Shown here in pieces: positions 5,019 through 6,005 of a stretch of 6,005 bases of DNA (within the stretch, counting starts at the first letter, position 1; every line of letters starts with the position of its first letter). This DNA comes from Spirochaetales bacterium (GTDB taxonomy: Bacteria > Spirochaetota > Spirochaetia > B11-G9): positions 1-6,005 of the forward strand of contig JALTGJ010000484.1 in the NCBI GenBank assembly GCA_027077185.1. Reading direction: 5' to 3'. Made by a program: the position numbers and the translations under genes. Under the pieces are notes generated by a model. The model had not been told where the DNA came from. It saw nothing but the letters and a program-made list of their open reading frames with translations, and made no database searches.

Positions 5019-6005
5019 ATGAACAGCATTGCAAAGGAATTAAATTCAATTTTGGAGAATACTGTTGTATTCGATTTATTGTCTGATTTCGGGAAAAGAT
5101 TTTATTTTCCAAAGGGAATAGTAGCCCAGTCAGGTGAGGCCAAGAAAAAAGCTCATAAATTTAATGCTACAGTAGGAATGGCCACTGCAGGCGGTGTTCC
5201 AATGTACCTTGAAAGCGTTAAGAAGCAGGTTCCTGGTCTTTCTCCGGGAGAAATGTTTCCTTATGCTCCAACTCCAGGAGTTCCTGAACTTAGAAAAGCA
5301 TGGCGGAGCGAAATGGATAAAAAAAATCCATCTCTCTCAGGTAAAAAAACTTCACTTCCTCTTGTTACTTCCGGCCTTACCCATGGTATTTCCACTATTT
5401 CAGATATGTTTCTTAATAAAGGTGATTCTATCGTTGTTCCTGACATGTTTTGGGGCAATTACAGGCTTATTTTTGAAGGACGAAATGAAGCTGAAATTAA
5501 ACCTTTCACTTTTTTTAACAATGAGGGTCGAATTAATATCGAATCGTTAAAAAGCACAATTGAGAGTATTTCCGGAAATAAATTTGCGTTTATTTTAAAT
5601 TTCCCAAACAATCCTACAGGATATTCCCCTTCTGCCTACGAAGCTGAAGCTATTATTGCATTACTGAAAGACTTTGCAGATAAGGGTAAAAAGATACTTA
5701 TAATTACAGATGATGCTTACTTTGGTCTTTTTTATGAAGAGGAAACCTTAAAGGAATCTTTATTTGGAAGACTGGCAGATCTTCATAACAATATTCTTGC
5801 AGTCAAAATTGATGGAGCTACAAAGGAAAATTTTGCCTGGGGATTCAGACTTGGTTTTCTTACATTTGCATCAAAGGGTCTTGGAGAGGACCATCTGGAT
5901 GCTCTTACAAAAAAAACTATGGGTGCTATAAGGGCTTCAATTTCCAATTCCAGTAAAATGGCACAGACTCTTGTTCTAAAGTCTCTTCCTTCGGATAATT
6001 ACTGG
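5019..6005 (+). CDS. PLP-dependent class I/II aminotransferase (3' end beyond window)
   Basis: The frame opens at ATG 5019 and continues to the edge of the window, giving 329 residues without a stop. The fold-type I aminotransferase residues are all visible: Trp145 in MFWGNY (cofactor stacking), NFPNNPTG (194-201) with Asn198, TDDAY (230-234) with Asp231 and Tyr234, the Schiff-base Lys269 in IDGATKEN, and Arg277 in FRLGF eight residues later, which binds the phosphate. SGLTHGIS (118-125) is the usual phosphate-loop region, and PYAPTPGVPELRKAW (81-95) is the typical 'Y-x-x-x-x-G-x-x-x-L-R' segment. The N-terminal block KGIVAQSGEAKKKA...ATVGMATAGGVPMYLESV (32-67) differs from standard AspAT-like enzymes and suggests a less-studied subgroup. 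The substrate is unknown. It follows carbamate kinase across a hairpin and probably shares its amino-acid-catabolic context. Confidence 0.92.
   Translation, partial: MNSIAKELNSILENTVVFDLLSDFGKRFYFPKGIVAQSGEAKKKAHKFNATVGMATAGGVPMYLESVKKQVPGLSPGEMFPYAPTPGVPELRKAWRSEMDKKNPSLSGKKTSLPLVTSGLTHGISTISDMFLNKGDSIVVPDMFWGNYRLIFEGRNEAEIKPFTFFNNEGRINIESLKSTIESISGNKFAFILNFPNNPTGYSPSAYEAEAIIALLKDFADKGKKILIITDDAYFGLFYEEETLKESLFGRLADLHNNILAVKIDGATKENFAWGFRLGFLTFASKGLGEDHLDALTKKTMGAIRASISNSSKMAQTLVLKSLPSDNYW

Noticed and set aside
4789..5112. Minus-strand open frame over the arcC end and aminotransferase start
   Set aside because: It runs antisense through two conserved genes and the hairpin, and has no supporting start signal.
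5194..5550. Plus-strand open frame in another phase inside the aminotransferase
   Set aside because: The real frame from 5019 carries all the aminotransferase motifs; this one is a Leu/Phe-rich frame shadow.
1..6005. CRISPR arrays, tRNA/rRNA genes, insertion sequences or phage genes
   Set aside because: No regularly spaced repeats, tRNA-like cloverleaf with conserved TTC loop, transposase motifs or terminal inverted repeats with target duplications were found.

Overview
The window is an AT-rich bacterial stretch with compact genes, purine-rich Shine-Dalgarno sites and standard code use (TGG for Trp, no TGA read-through needed). A diderm lineage is likely, because there is a lipoprotein with a spirochaete-style relaxed lipobox. 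The gene content would fit a spirochaete or similar anaerobe, but nothing here is diagnostic and I treat the phylum as open.

Layout: (1) Positions 1-1132 carry two tandem plus-strand genes for exported or surface proteins. The first is only a C-terminal fragment. The second is a lipoprotein with a fibronectin-III-like region followed by a DNRLRE-like beta domain. (2) Positions 1133-1568 look empty at first sight but hold a 49-codon minus-strand gene with a perfect AGGAGG site, followed by the promoter/leader of the next gene. (3) Positions 1569-2690 encode an M29-family metallo-aminopeptidase. (4) Converging on it, 2708-3745 (minus) is a two-gene operon: tag (3-methyladenine DNA glycosylase I, starting at TTG) and then sixA-like histidine phosphatase, 3 nt apart. 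(5) Positions 3746-3979 form a divergent regulatory region. It holds a good promoter on each strand, a triple AAATATCA repeat over the minus-strand promoter, and a nested pair of perfect inverted repeats in the predicted leader of the next gene. (6) Positions 3980-4933 encode carbamate kinase. (7) A GC-rich hairpin and a duplicated Shine-Dalgarno motif lead into a PLP-dependent class I/II aminotransferase, which runs off the right edge at 6005.

Functionally, the aminopeptidase, carbamate kinase and aminotransferase fit peptide/amino-acid catabolism. Carbamate kinase makes ATP from carbamoyl phosphate, but no arginine deiminase or ornithine/other carbamoyltransferase is visible here, so the source of carbamoyl phosphate is unknown. 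The tag-sixA pair is a separate transcription unit. The most interesting unexplained elements are the small acidic/proline-rich protein on the minus strand (1227-1376) and the structured leader in front of carbamate kinase (3892-3948).
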